Source of the DNA: Cacajao melanocephalus
Taxonomy: Eukaryota; Chordata; Mammalia; Primates; Pitheciidae
Assembly: GCA_963573385.1 (NCBI GenBank)
Contig: CAUYLG010017796.1
Location: forward strand, 1-64,000
DNA length: 64,000 bases
Direction of reading: 5' to 3'
Under the pieces are notes generated by a model. The model was not told where the DNA came from and ran no database searches. It worked only from the letters and a program-made list of their open reading frames with translations. A program made the position numbers and the translations under genes. Positions 25,176 through 37,521 of this stretch are shown piece after piece (within the stretch, counting starts at the first letter, position 1; each line of letters opens with the position of its first letter).

Positions 25176-26729
25176 AGCCTCTCAAAGATCCCCAACCAAG
25201 GTCACGAGGAAAAACACCTCAACATCATTGTACTTAGGGGTCCGTGAAGCCACGTTTTTCTCAGGGGACAAAGCTTTTCAGGGCGACCATATTTTAAGAG
25301 ACACACAGACAGTGCCACTTAAGACATGAATAGGACATTCTTCTTCATTTTACAATGTATTTCTTTCAGAAGCAGCATTTCCAATCCTGTAGATTATCAG
25401 AATGTCAAACATGATTGGGCCAGAAGCACCTACACAAGCTCTCACGCAGAAAGAAGAGCACACACAAGCACAGCTCCCTGATCAAACATATTCTAAAGCA
25501 CTTTTTTTTTTTACTAATATTGATGAGTTATTTTCCTGCATTTAAAAAAACGCCTATTCTTACAAAGATCAGGGTCAAAATATTGAGGTATCCCTGCTAA
25601 ATAGAAAATCTCCACTATGAAACATCTTTATCTTCTTTGCAGAAAGATTTGCAGCTACAGAATAATACGCAACATGCTCCAAGGTCACCTGGAGGGAAAG
25701 CAGAGAGAATCGTTTTTTTTTTTTTTTCTTTTAACCATTGCAAAGAAATTACAATGACATATGTCCAGAAAGCAGTCCGTTCTGTTTGCTGAGAGGTAAC
25801 AAAGAATGTGGGAGTTGGAGTTTGGCTGGAGAACACTGACACGGCTCTCCTGTCTTTCAGTTTGTTGGTAACTTCATTATTGAAGAGTGGCTCCCAAATC
25901 CCACAGTACTAATAACACAAAAACATGTTTTGAAAATGACTTAGTAGTATAAAATAAAAACTGGTTTGAAGCCAACAAACTGGAGGTAAAATTCTTCTTA
26001 GACATGCACCTGTTGTGCAAATTTGGGTAGTTCATTATACCTGGGAACATCTGATTCCTTGTTAAAATATTCATATCAACTAGACCTGTCAAACAGGACA
26101 CAGCAAATGCAGCAACATGGGTCAGAAATTGCTTTGCTGAAGGGAAGGAAGCTCACAGCATCAGCTGAGAGTCTGGAGACTCATGTTTGGAAACAGAAAG
26201 AAAGCAAGAAAGACGGGGTCTGAGAACACACTTCAAACCAAGATATTGCATGGATGGGGATTGTAGGGGTAACCACCAGTCCTGCACACTGGATGTGAAA
26301 TGCTGCCACCAAAATAACTTTCCACCCGTCCTGCTTCTTTGCAGGCACTTGGTCCTGAAGCCAAATTCCTGGCAGAAGCATCAGATTGGTCAAATTTAGA
26401 CCACATGCTTCAGACATGTAAGTTCTAGAAGAAAAACTTTTACCAGCTCTTCACAGTTATCTCAAAGGGAAGCCTAGACCAGCCTTCCAACAAGAGCCAC
26501 ACAAGGAGGATTTCCGAAAGGTAAGTTCAGATGGCCACGCCCTTACCCCCATTCCAAATAAACCACTATACCCTTTTCCTAAGCCTGCTTTCACAGTAAA
26601 AATTAGACAATGCATCCAAATTTCATACATTGTTGAGCCCAACCTGCTTTGATATGAAGGAAAGAAAACAAGTATTTACTCAATGCTGTCTAGCTGTTAA
26701 GAATAATTATACTTAGGAAATCAGTTGAA
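25176..26729. other. Unassigned sequence
   Basis: No repeat or exon recognised. Short T runs at 25501-25512 and 25713-25728. Frames on both strands between 25.9 and 26.4 kb are under 80 codons and overlap one another, as chance frames do. Confidence 0.5.
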
Positions 26730-26788
26730 GGAAATATATATATACATATATCATATATAAATCTATAATATATATTATACATATATAA
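26730..26788. repeat. Imperfect AT dinucleotide-rich tract
   Basis: Alternating AT/TA blocks, for example AATATATATATACATATATC and ATATATTATACATATATAAA. A second short block lies at 26842-26860. Confidence 0.85.
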
Positions 26789-26830
26789 AATTCAGTAAGG
26801 CCAAAGACCAGCAAAGGCCAAAGACCATCT
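26789..26830 (+). repeat. Spaced 42-bp direct duplication, copy 1
   Basis: AATTCAGTAAGGCCAAAGAC onward to AAAGACCATCT recurs 521 bp downstream at 27310-27351 with about four differences. The unit contains two near copies of GGCCAAAGACC. Confidence 0.9.
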
Positions 26831-26860
26831 AAAAAGTATTACATATATATAATATTATCA

Positions 26861-27599
26861 ATCTGAAGTTACCACTATTTTTGTCGGTTGGATGGTATTA
26901 ATAAAGCCTTACCTTTTCTATTTCAGTGGCAAAACGGTGGTTAATGTGCTACCACCTGTCACGCATAGAAGTTAGGAATTGCCTAATATAGAACAGGCAA
27001 GAGGAGAAACGGAGTAGGAAGGCTGACTGTGGAACAAAATAGGGAACTAAAGAAGTTGGAAGCGTCAGGTGTGGGAAAGGAAGAGAAGTGAGGTAGCATC
27101 CTGCAGGAATGGAACCTGTAACTGCTTCCTTGAGGGACATGAATTTCCAACACAGAAGGGGAGTGGCAAGGAGCAAGGGGAGGAAAGGTGGTCTGGCCCC
27201 AAGATGATCCTGGGCACTGGAGAGGTTGGTGGGAAACTGCCAAAGAGCTCACAGAGGGGATGCCTGTGTGTGGGGAAAGATGGAGGCCAGGGCAGAAGAA
27301 CCTAATTATAATTCAGTAGGGCTGAAGACCAGCGAAGGCCAAAGACCATCTCATTGAATTTTGAAAACACAACGTGTAATGAGGGTCAGTATGAGATAAG
27401 GCAATCAGAAAGTACCCAGTTTAGAATCATATCATGGGACATTCATTGATTAAAACCGCAGTGGAGGTTACACAGCAGTGTGCTGCCTGAAGTTCAGATA
27501 TCAGAAACAGGAATCTTTGGGAATTAGATAATTTCTAATACATTGGAAAGAGCATTGCTTGTTCTTAAACTTATGCCTGACCCATCTTATGAAAAAATT
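26861..27599. other. Unassigned sequence, locally purine-rich
   Basis: 27000-27300 is G+A-rich on the plus strand, which explains the overlapping frames on both strands there. No gene recognised. Confidence 0.5.
27310..27351 (+). repeat. Spaced 42-bp direct duplication, copy 2
   Basis: AATTCAGTAGGGCTGAAGAC onward to AAAGACCATCT, matching 26789-26830 in the same orientation. Confidence 0.9.
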
Positions 27600-28770
27600 T
27601 CAGAAGGCTATGTGCCAATTTTATTTTTAACTTTTTATTTTGAAATACCAACCTTAAGAAGTGTTGAAAGAGTGTTCCCAAGACTGCTGTATGCCTTCAC
27701 CTGAATTCACCAGTGTTTACCATTTTAGTGTTTGCCTATTCATCTATCTATCATCAACTATCCATCTATCTATCTATCTTCCTGAACTATTTTAGAGTAA
27801 GTTCTGTATATTGTGAGAATTTTTAAGAGTATTTCAACAAATATTTCCTAAGACCATGTACATATTACAATGTAATCACAGCATAATGATCAAATACAGG
27901 AAATTTGACATTGATAAAAATGCCATTATTTAATATCAATCCATATTCAAATTTTGCAAATTATCTCAATAGTGCCCTTTATAGCTGTTTTTCTTTTCCT
28001 GAATTTCAGATCCAATAAAAGATCACACATCATACTCGATTATTCAGTCTCTTTTGTCTCCTTTTATCTGGAAAAGTTCCTGCCTTTCTCTCTGATGATA
28101 CTTTTGTCAGTTGTGGGGGGGACCAGGTCTCGCTCTGTCACCCAGGCTGGAGTGCAGTAGTGTGACTGATCTTGGTTCACTGTAGCCTTGACCTCCTGGG
28201 CCCAAGCAATCCTCTCACCTCAGCCTTCCAAGTAGCTGAGACAACAGAAATGAACCATCATCCCCAGCTAATTTTTGTTTTCCTTTTTTGTAGAAATGCG
28301 GCCTCTCTATGTTGCCTAGGTTCATCTTTAACTCCTGGGCCCAAGTGATCCTCCCACCTCAGACTCCCAGAGTGCTGGGATTATGGGCATAAGCCACCGT
28401 GCCCGGCCAATACCAATTTTTTTGAGAACATATTCTTTCAATTTTTATCTGTTCCTTCTCATGATGAGACTCAGTTTATGAATTTTTGGCAGGAATATAA
28501 GAGGTGTTTTGTCCCCAACACATCACATCTCAAGTTAAATGAGCTGAGTTTGTCTCATGAGGGATGATGGATTTGGTAAACTGGAACCTGCCAGTGTTTT
28601 CTATGATAACATTACTTTTTTCTCTCATGAATAGATATTCTACGAGGAGATACTTTGAGTATATGCAAACCTTCTGTTCCCCATCAAACTTTCACCCATT
28701 AGTTTTGGCACCATTGATGAGTCTTGTCTGAATCAGTTGTTGCTTTAATGTGTATGAAATATTGATTTTT
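27600..28770 (-). mobile_element. Old L1M-class LINE 3' region, left part
   Basis: TTTTTAACTTTTTATTTTGA (27623-27642), TACCAATTTTTTTGAGAACA after the Alu, GATACTTTGAGTATATGCAA and CAAACTTTCACCCATTAGTT follow the antisense 3' UTR of an old mammalian L1 (L1MC/L1ME type). It is interrupted by an AluJ (28115-28408) and cut by a younger L1 at 28770, resuming at 30442. A short TCTA repeat sits at 27738-27780. The subfamily is uncertain. Confidence 0.65.
28115..28408 (-). mobile_element. Alu SINE, AluJ-like (old)
   Basis: Antisense Alu from GGACCAGGTCTCGCTCTGTC to CACCGTGCCCGGCC. In sense orientation it has the AluJ pattern, with the GGCCCAAG-type arms CCTGGGCCCAAGCAATCC and CTGGGCCCAAGTGATCC. The T tail has decayed to mixed bases. 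It sits inside the L1M element, so it is younger than that L1M. Confidence 0.92.
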
Positions 28771-30426
28771 CTTTTTTGTTCTTGATTTTATTTTTTATTT
28801 TAAGTTCATGGTACATGTGCAGGTTTGTTATACAGGTAAACAACTGTCATGGGTGTTTGTCATACAGATTATTTTGTCACCTAGGTTTTCAGGCTAGTAC
28901 CCATTAGTTATTCTTTCTGATCCTTTTTCTCCACCCTCAGGTAGACCCCAGTGTCTGTTGTTCCCCTCTATGTGTCCATGGATTCTTATCATTTAGCTCC
29001 CACTTATAAGTAAGAAGATGCAGTATATGGTTTTTCTGTTCCTGTGTTAGTTTCCTGATGATAATGGCCTCCAGCTCCATCCATGTTCCTGTAATGACAT
29101 GATATCATTCTTTTTTATGGCTTCATGGTGTCCCATAGTTTATATTTACCACATTTTCTTTATCCAGTCTACCACTGAAGGGCATTTAGGTTGATTCCAT
29201 GTCTTTGCAATTGTAAATAGTGCTACAGTGAACATTCTCATGCATGCGTCTTTATGGTAGAATAATCTATATTCCTCTGGGTGTATACGCAGTAATGGGA
29301 TTTCTATGTCAAATGGTAGTTTTGTTTTTAGATTTTTGAGAAACCACCACTCTGCTTTTCACAATGGTTGAATTAATTTATGCTCCCAGCAACAGTGTAT
29401 AAGCATTCCATTTTCTCTACAACCTCATCAGCATCTGTTATCTTTTGACTTTTTATTAATAGCCATTCTGACTGGTGTGAGATGGTATCTCACTGTGGTT
29501 TTAATTTACATTTATCTAATGACAGTAATGTTGAACTTTTCTCATGTGCTTTTTGGCCACATGTATGTCTTCTTTTGAAAAGTGTCTGTTCATGTCATTT
29601 GCCCATTTTTATGAGATTATTTTTTTCTTATAAATTTGTTTAAGTTCCTTATAAATGCCAGATATCAGAACTTCATCAGATGCATAGTTTGCAAACTTTT
29701 TTTCTATTCTAAACATTGTCTATTTACGCTGCTGATAGTTTCTTTTGTTGTGCGGAAGCTCTTTAGTTTAACTAGATCCCATTTGTCAATTTTGGCTTTT
29801 GTTACAATTGTTTTTGGTGTCTCCAACATGAAATCTTTGCCAGTTTCTATGTCCAAAATGGTATTGCATAGGTTGTTTTCTAGGGTTTTTATAGTTCTGA
29901 GTTTTACATTTAAGAATTTAATACATCTTGTGTTGATTTTTGTACTTGGTATAAGAAAGGGGGGTCCAGTTTCAGTCTTCTGCATATGGCTAGGCGGTTT
30001 TCCTAACCAGGATCATTTATTGAATAGGGAGTCTGTTCTCTGTTACTTGTATTTGTCAGCTTTGTTGAAGATTAGATAGTTGTAGGTGTACAGTCTTATT
30101 TCTGGGCTTTCTATTCCATTCCAGTGTTTTGTGTGTCTGTTTTTGTACCAGTACCATACTGTTCTGATTACTGTAGCCTTGTAGTATAGTTTGAAGTCAG
30201 GTAGTGTGAGGTCTCCAGCTTTGTTCTTTTTGCTTAGTTTTGCCTTGGCCATATAGGCTGTTTTTGGTTTTATATGAATTTTAAAATAGTTTTCCTAGTT
30301 CTGTGAAGAATGTCATTGATAGTTTGACAGGAATAGTATTAAATTTATAAATTACTTTGGGCAGTATGGCCATTTTAATGATATTGATTCTATTCCATGA
30401 GCATGAAATATTTTTCTATTTATTTG
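28771..30426 (-). mobile_element. L1 LINE, 5'-truncated, older primate type, with target-site duplication
   Basis: Antisense L1: TTTTAAGTTCATGGTACATG 3' UTR, then ORF2 from the C terminus inward. The reverse strand shows broken ORF2 pieces at 29704-29985 and 30043-30252; the latter carries the motif [17 protein letters not shown] of the ORF2 C-terminal region. The element is flanked by GAAATATTGATTTTT (28756-28770) and GAAACACTGATTTTT (30427-30441), a 15-bp duplication with two mismatches. It carries about the last 1.65 kb and many stops. It inserted into the old L1M. Confidence 0.93.
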
Positions 30427-30441
30427 GAAACACTGATTTTT

Positions 30442-30560
30442 TTCCTGCCTCCATTATTCCTTTCATATTTATTATTTGGTATTCTCCTGTAGGGAAGAAC
30501 TTTCTCTCCCTCCCTTCATGTACCTATGTATAGGTATATGCATTAACTCTGTGGGTCCAT
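30442..30560 (-). mobile_element. Old L1M-class LINE, right part
   Basis: CTGCCTCCATTATTCCTTTC, TTATTATTTGGTATTCTCCT and AGGGAAGAACTTTCTCTCCC continue the L1M 3' region interrupted at 28770. The end is approximate. Confidence 0.6.
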
Positions 30561-31479
30561 ACATTCTTATTTTATTCGGGTTATAATCCCTTACTGTCAT
30601 TATGAGGAAATATTTTTACATACTATATTTTGTGTAAATATAATTGTTTCTTGAAATATAACAACAAAGTTAGTTGTGGAGTCATTGCCATGTTTTAAAT
30701 TAATTGTATAAGAAAGACGAATTAGGGTGTGTTTAAGGGATAATAATGATGAACAAGACTACACAGGATGATAGAAGTATCTGCCTGCCTGGATGCCTTT
30801 CCCAGGGGAAGGAGGCTCTGCACATTGTGCTGGCATATGCTGGCTACAAATACAGTTCTAAACATCATTTTAATGTGAGTTACACCATACTTAATAGCTC
30901 CAGATGTGATTAAGAGGAGTCCAAGCACCGAAATGCAGAGATAGCACTTAATGTACCCTGTTAGATGAGGAGATGACACACTCCTTAAGCCAAGAGTTTT
31001 CAGCTGCTGGTTGGACCACCTCTGACACCTCACAGTGCCATTTGCACAGCAGCTATATAGAGCTCTCTTGGTTACCAGAGATATGACTGCAAATAGGTAA
31101 CAATCGAAAGAAAAGAAAAATGCAAGTAAAGCAAAAGACAAGAGGCAACTCCCAACAGTCAAGGATATAAAAGAAAGGGGAGCAACTGAAGAAGATAAAT
31201 TACTGTAAAATATTAGGAAACAGAGTAAAGAATGAAGCATAAACTAAACAATCCTGGAACTGATGCTAATAGAAGTCAAGAAGTGAATTCAAAATACTCC
31301 ACTGGGACAATCAGGCCACTTCCTCCTGTTTGGAGTTTTAAGGAAAGGTGGGCATGGCAAGAGTCAGGTCAGTGCCTGAGATGCCAGCATGATAGGAGAG
31401 CTGCAGAGGAAGTGACATGGCCCTCCAGGGAGTGCTGAGTGATTTCAGAACAAACAGTGTCCAGATAGACTGGAAGATT
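30561..31479. other. Unassigned sequence containing the longest non-repeat open frame
   Basis: No repeat family recognised. Contains a minus-strand frame of 172 codons, described separately. Confidence 0.5.
30722..31240 (-). other. Open reading frame of 172 codons, unrecognised, possibly chance
   Basis: Longest open frame in the window outside known repeats. The conceptual product is hydrophobic at its N-terminal third (about residues 5-60, with SCLLSFALLAFFFSF) and again at about 95-115 (CYLCISVLGLLLITSG), so it would look like a small membrane protein. I recognise no family. Against its being a gene: no CpG-rich promoter, no polyadenylation context, no introns I can define, and one frame of this length is roughly what chance gives in 128 kb of two-strand A+T-rich DNA. 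TTTCCTAATATTTTACAG on the minus strand just inside the frame (near 31210) resembles a splice acceptor, but such matches are common. Confidence 0.15.
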
Positions 31480-32040
31480 TAAAAAAAGAAAAACTGTATT
31501 CAAATATAATATACATACAGGAAAGTGCTCAGTGGATTTGCACAGTTGAAACCAGCACCCAAATCAAGAAACAGAAAATTACCAGCAACCCAGAAGCCCT
31601 TCTTGGTCCCCTTTTCTATCATTACGCCCTTGCTCACTAAGAGGAACTTCCTAGGGCAAGGGAAATGTTGCCTTTATTTCTATTTTATGTAAGTGGAATC
31701 CTATAGTACACCCTCTTTTGTGTCTGCCTTCTTCTGCCCAACATTATATTTCTGAACTTCATCCATGCTTCTGGTGGATATGTAGTTTCTTTATTCTTAG
31801 TGCTATGTAGGTTTCTATTGTGTGAATATGCCACAATTTATTTATCCATTCTACTGTTGATAGGCATTCGAGCAATTTTCAGTTTAAAGTATTGTAAATA
31901 AAACTGCCACAAGCATGTTTTTTGGTGAATATATGTGTGCATTTCTGCTTAGCATATAACTAAAAATGGAATTATTAAGCCATAGCTATGCTTTACTAGA
32001 TACTGACAAATAGTTTTTCAAAACAGCTGTCAGGCCTAGG
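31480..32040 (-). mobile_element. Old L1M-class LINE fragment
   Basis: AATATAATATACATACAGGA, CACCCAAATCAAGAAACAGA, CAACATTATATTTCTGAACT, TGCCACAATTTATTTATCCA and CTACTGTTGATAGGCATTCG follow the antisense L1M(E) 3' region in order. Ends are approximate and no frame survives. Confidence 0.75.
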
Positions 32041-32692
32041 CATTTTTGGAACAGAGGGGCTAAAAACAGTAGCTATCAATGAATTCAGTTGGTTTTCCTT
32101 GAAGTGAAAAAATGACATTTGGGGCAGCATTAATGTGCACGGATTACAAAAAAAACACAAGCAAACACAAGAATATGCTGTAAGAAGGTAAAGCTAAAAA
32201 ATTCTTACCTCACAAGAAGAATTTCCTCAATTTCACTAATTTTTGAAATTCTCATGTTTGTACCTCCATAAAGCCTAGTGTAGAAAATTGATTCAAAAAA
32301 TGTTTCTTTGCTGTTTGTAAAATGCTGTTTTAAAAATGCTATAATTTAAATTTCTAATAAATACTCAAATGTAAAAAGAGAGAGAGAGGGAAAGTGAGAA
32401 AAGCTGTGGCTTAAAACAGTTAAGCAACTTGCTTATGATTAAGAGAAGTGAAAACTGGGTTGTTGAATCTATTAGGACCCATCATCAAAACTCTGCAATT
32501 CAGTAATGTCATACTTGGCACATTGTTTGCTGGAGGAATTAATTACTAGATTAAGATTAAAGGAATTTGATCCATTTGTACCATGTGATATTAAAGTAGT
32601 AATTAATTCTGAGGAATCAACAAATTTTACAAAAGGAACATCTAGATTTTGTTTATTCTTTCTAGCCTAGTAGTGGGAAATACAGAGACTTT
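32041..32692. other. Unassigned A+T-rich sequence
   Basis: Nothing recognised apart from a short (GA)n at 32378-32390. Confidence 0.5.
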
Positions 32693-33075
32693 CTTTTTTT
32701 AAAAAATCATACTTTAAGTTCTGGGGTACACTTGCAGAACATGTAGGTTTGTTACATAGGTATACACGTGCCATGGTGGATTACTGCACCCATCAGCCCA
32801 TCATCTACATTAGGTATTTCTCCTAATGCTATCCCTCCCCTAGCCCCCTACCTCCTGAATAGGCCCCAGTGTGTGATGTTCCCCTCCCAGTGTCCATGTG
32901 TTCTCATTGTTCAATTCCCACTTATGAGTGAAAACGTGGTGTTTCATTTTCTGTTCTTGTGTTAGTTTGCTGAGAATGATGGTTTCTAGCTTCATCCATG
33001 TTCCTTCAAAGGACATGAACTCATCCTCTTTTATGGCTGCATAGTGTTCCATGGTGTATATTTGCCACATTTTCT
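32693..33075 (-). mobile_element. L1 LINE 3' end, short 5'-truncated copy
   Basis: T-rich tail, then CATACTTTAAGTTCTGGGGT, TAATGCTATCCCTCCCCTAG and ATGGCTGCATAGTGTTCCAT; stops near 33075 against L2 sequence. The reverse strand (32840-33070) still reads as the ORF2 C terminus, including GTWMKLETIILSKLTQEQK. Only about 380 bp are present, a typical heavily truncated insertion. I see no clean target-site duplication. Confidence 0.93.
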
Positions 33076-33450
33076 TCACTGACCACCTACTTTGTGCCCA
33101 GATTTGTGCTGAGTGTTCTGATTGACAGAATGAGATAAAGTACCTTGCAAACCCTGAAGAGTAACACATAAACCAACTGTTTTACAACTTAGCTGTGAAC
33201 ATAAACCATAATCACAAAAAAGGCCACATAAAAGTGCAAGAGTGAAAAATAAACAAGTAATCAAGCAAAATGGGAAAGTAGCGAACTCCACAATGAGACA
33301 GTCAGGGTAAGGATGTTCTAGGAAGGTGGGACCCCAGTGGGTGTCATGTTTAGGAAAGAACTCACAGAGGAAGTAGACCTGGAATTAGGGCTTGAGGGGA
33401 CCATGGAATGTGGGTACACAGAAACTGAGGGGAACGTTTTAGTTCAAGTG
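33076..33450 (-). mobile_element. L2 LINE fragment
   Basis: GACCACCTACTTTGTGCCCA, TTCTAGGAAGGTGGGACCCC, then AAGAACTCACAGAGGAAGTA and ACCTGGAATTAGGGCTTGAG match the antisense L2 3' region in order. The younger L1 lies directly against its left end. Confidence 0.65.
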
Positions 33451-34196
33451 ATAATGGGATCAAAAGCCAAAAGGGAGGTAGAGATGCATGTGGCTACTCA
33501 AAGGATGGTGGGTAGCAGTCCTTTGATGGACAGGATGGCCAGCCATAGGCTGCAATTGCATAATCAAAGGTGGATAATTATGACCAGTTTGTAATGTGGC
33601 ATTTTTGTTACTGTCAGGGTTTATGGCTCAGACAAGTCCAGGTTTCTATGAACATGAGAAATGTGGTAGTGCTGCGGGCACACCCATGGTTTCCACCTTT
33701 AAAAACTGATCTTCAAAATGTGAAAGTTAATCCCAGCTGCTGGATGGCTGCCATTGGGGTTGAAACACTTAGATGAGTCACATGACAGATATGTAGTCAG
33801 CCACCTCCAGATCACACACAGCTCCAGAAGTTGACGTAATATTGAGGGCAGGATGTGCACTCTAGTAAGCATGAGCTGTAGGTGGAACTATGGAAAGAGA
33901 GATTCAGCTGGGAACGTTCTTCATTTGGGAGGTGAGGCCAAGGATAGCCATAATAACCTCTCAGTGCCCCAGGGCTGTCATGAATATTTGGAGGAAGACT
34001 CATTCCAAGTAGGTGGGTGACTGACTGAGTGGGAAAAGCAAGGTATTCAAAAGTCTAGTGGGTGTAGAGATTCACCACCTGAGCAAAGTATGATTATTCA
34101 CTTTGAAAAGAAATTTCTTATGCATTTAACAGAAGATCTATTTCAAAATGTAACCTTACCAAAAGACTCTACCACTTGCAATTAAAATAAAAACTC
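33451..34196. other. Unassigned sequence
   Basis: No repeat or gene recognised. Confidence 0.5.
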
Positions 34197-35039
<843 letters not shown>

Positions 35040-35640
35040 ATATGAATGTTCCAGTGCTGCTGGTACTGCATCCCCAAGTGTATAATGCAGGCTGGCCTTA
35101 GAGCGCTCTCCTTCCCAAATGCCCTGGTGCTCTGCCCAAGGACAGATCTCTCACAAGGCTGCAGGGACTCTAGGTGCTGGCTTCCGGATGGGTTCAGGAC
35201 ACGCTATTCCAAAATATGGCAAGTCAGCTTTTGAGAAAATAGCAGAAGCAGGAAGGCCACGTTCACCTTTCTGTCACCTTTCTTCCCTAAAGCAGGTCAT
35301 AAGACCCTCACTGGAGGGTGCCCTCCCTGTACCCAGAGGAAAGGTGCATCCTTCTGTTGAAGACAGAGGAGAATCTAAACAAACAGGCCTTACTATGATG
35401 CCCTTAGTTTATTTCCATACCTCTCTGTCTAATCATATTTCTCCATGACTGTCCACTCTTCATCAAACCTTGTTTATCTGTTTGTGTCTTCATCTCTGAA
35501 GGCTCCCATGTCACATAAAGCTTCTATTAAGTAAATCTATATGCTTCCCACTTGTCAATCTGTCTTTTCTTATGGGAGTTTCAGCTATGACCTTAAGATT
35601 GAAAGCAAAGACAATTTTTTTTCTCCCCTGCATTCTTCAA
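35040..35640 (+). mobile_element. Possible LTR-like dispersed element
   Basis: The segment has a less A+T-rich body, then CCAGAGGAAAGGTGCATCCT, ACTTGTCAATCTGTCTTTTC and GACCTTAAGATTGAAAGCAA near the right end, wording I associate with retroviral-type LTR 3' parts. I cannot name the family, and the left boundary is a guess. Confidence 0.3.
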
Positions 35641-37287
35641 GCCTAGTTGAGTAGACACTTCACAGCTGCCAACAACTCTATGCTTTTCTGCTTGCCTGCC
35701 ATCACCTTGGGCTACCAAGGCTTGTAAAACCCTCAAGGTTCCAAAAGCACTGAGTTCTCTTGAACTTTCACAATGCCAAAGGTAAAACGAACGAAAGTCA
35801 TTTTCCCTAATTCTGGACCTCAAGTTAGCACATTTAGCCCAAGTTTTAAGGCTTTTATGAAAAAATCCTCTTGGCCGCTACCTGAAGAAAGCTCAAGCAT
35901 TAGTTTAGGTGATTGAAGGAAACAAACACAAACCTCTGTACTTCCTGTTTCTCCTCCAGGGAACCACCCTCAAAAGTTACTCTTCCCAAGTTCTCAATAG
36001 CACCATCTCTTCACAATACATATCAACTCATGCAGAAGATGTACAGATTGTTAGTTTTGTAGGCACTGCCACATTTACTTTCCCAGTTTAGTATTAGCCA
36101 AAATGTCCCTGCTACTTGATAATGCATATATTCTAGTAATTAAACCTTAACTATTTTCAAAGTGTCCACACAATTTATAGCAATGTAGAAACAAATGTGC
36201 TTGCATTCTATAACATTTCCTACCTTGGGATGTTGTACATGTCCTTCCTTCTGAGAAAGGAAGCCCAATCAAGAACCTGACAATGAACCTTCACAAGGTC
36301 TAGAATGTTACCTCTGAGAATCTGTCCTCTGAACAGCCCTCAGCGAGACCCAGGAAATCTGGCTCTTACGCCTGTTTACTGATGATCATCTGGTATCTGG
36401 GACAAAATTCCTAGTTGATCCTTTAAATGTAGTTAGAGTAGGTATTTTTAGATTCCTTATAGTGCTAAAATCCTATCATTCTATTAATCTAGAAACTTTC
36501 TATAAAGCTTTTCCCCCTTTAAAAATTTTTGTTGTTGATACTGCAGGGGAGCCAAAATGCTTGCATTGGAAAGGGTTAACAAAAAGAGTCACACAAAGAT
36601 AAAGCATCAATGAACAGAAATCTTGCCAGCATAAAGCTAGAGAAATGGCCTTGGTATCTAAGGGACAATCACTTCTTTAAACATAAGCTCTAAGGTCTTG
36701 CCAGAAATTCAGTATCCGCATTTTTGTGGTCTCTTTTCTCATAGATTATTATCTTTGGATGCTCTTCTGGTGGGTGGTCCCTTGTGCATAATGGAGACTG
36801 TTGATTCTGCAATAGGGCTTGACTTAAAATAACTATGGGTTTGGAATTTTCTAGTACTTATGGCAGATTTCCTTTTCTAAGAACCTCCCTGTTTTACTTA
36901 ACTTCCAAAAGGAAGTTTGGAGTTTTGCTGGTAAATCAACTCCCCTTTTACTGGGAAATTCCTAGTTTGCCATTTAAAATTGGCCATTTGCTTTAAAGCA
37001 AATTATCAAAGCAGTCAGACACTTACCTGTATCTTGTTCTCTTCATGTCAAACGACAGACAAGTTCTGGACTTTCTCTGAGGATGCTGGTTCACCTTGGT
37101 TATGATTAGCATGACATGGATTTTACGTACTGACCTAAGTGAACTACGCCCCCGTCTTTTAAAAGTTAAGGTTGACCAGGTTTGGCTGCCAAACAAAATC
37201 ACGATAACCTTCTTTTTAATCTTACATGTACTCTTAAGGTATTAGATAACTGAAATATGAATGAGAGGTTGTTGCCTCACTCTAAAA
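35641..37287. other. 1.6 kb without a recognisable repeat or gene
   Basis: Ordinary intergenic sequence. Frames are short. Confidence 0.5.
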
Positions 37288-37521
37288 CAGGTTTGCACAC
37301 TACAACCTATGGCTCAAATTGAGTCTGTGGCCTGTTTTTGGTAATAAAGTTTCATTGGAACACAGTCGCACTCATTTGTTTACATTTTATCTGTGGCTAA
37401 TTTCATACGACAATTGCACAGTTGAGTAGTTAGTTGCAAAGGACAGAAAGAGACTGTGTGTCTTGTAAAGCCTAACATATTTACTATGTGCCCCTTTACA
37501 GAAAAAGTTTGAAGACCCCTA
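37288..37521. mobile_element. hAT-Charlie-type non-autonomous DNA transposon
   Basis: Starts CAGGTTTGCACACTACAACC and ends AAGTTTGAAGACCCCTACT, the decayed inverted ends of a well-known mammalian hAT element. Internal landmarks include AATAAAGTTTCATTGGAACA, TCATTTGTTTACATTTTATC and TTACAGAAAAAGTTTG. Flanking ACTCTAAAA and ACTCAAAA could be the 8-bp target-site copies. I do not commit to the exact family name. Confidence 0.85.

Noticed and set aside
26730..26860. Origin or matrix-attachment region based on AT richness
   Set aside because: AT dinucleotide tracts are common here and composition alone cannot support the call.
29636..30079. 147-codon plus-strand open frame
   Set aside because: It lies antisense to the L1 ORF2 at 28771-30426 and is a shadow of that element; the real coding direction is minus.
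31190..31225. Splice acceptor before the 172-codon frame
   Set aside because: A pyrimidine run with CAG is seen on the minus strand, but matching donors, exons and conservation cannot be shown.
32373..32400. (GA)n-like stretch as a possible regulatory site
   Set aside because: Too short and imperfect, with no supporting context.
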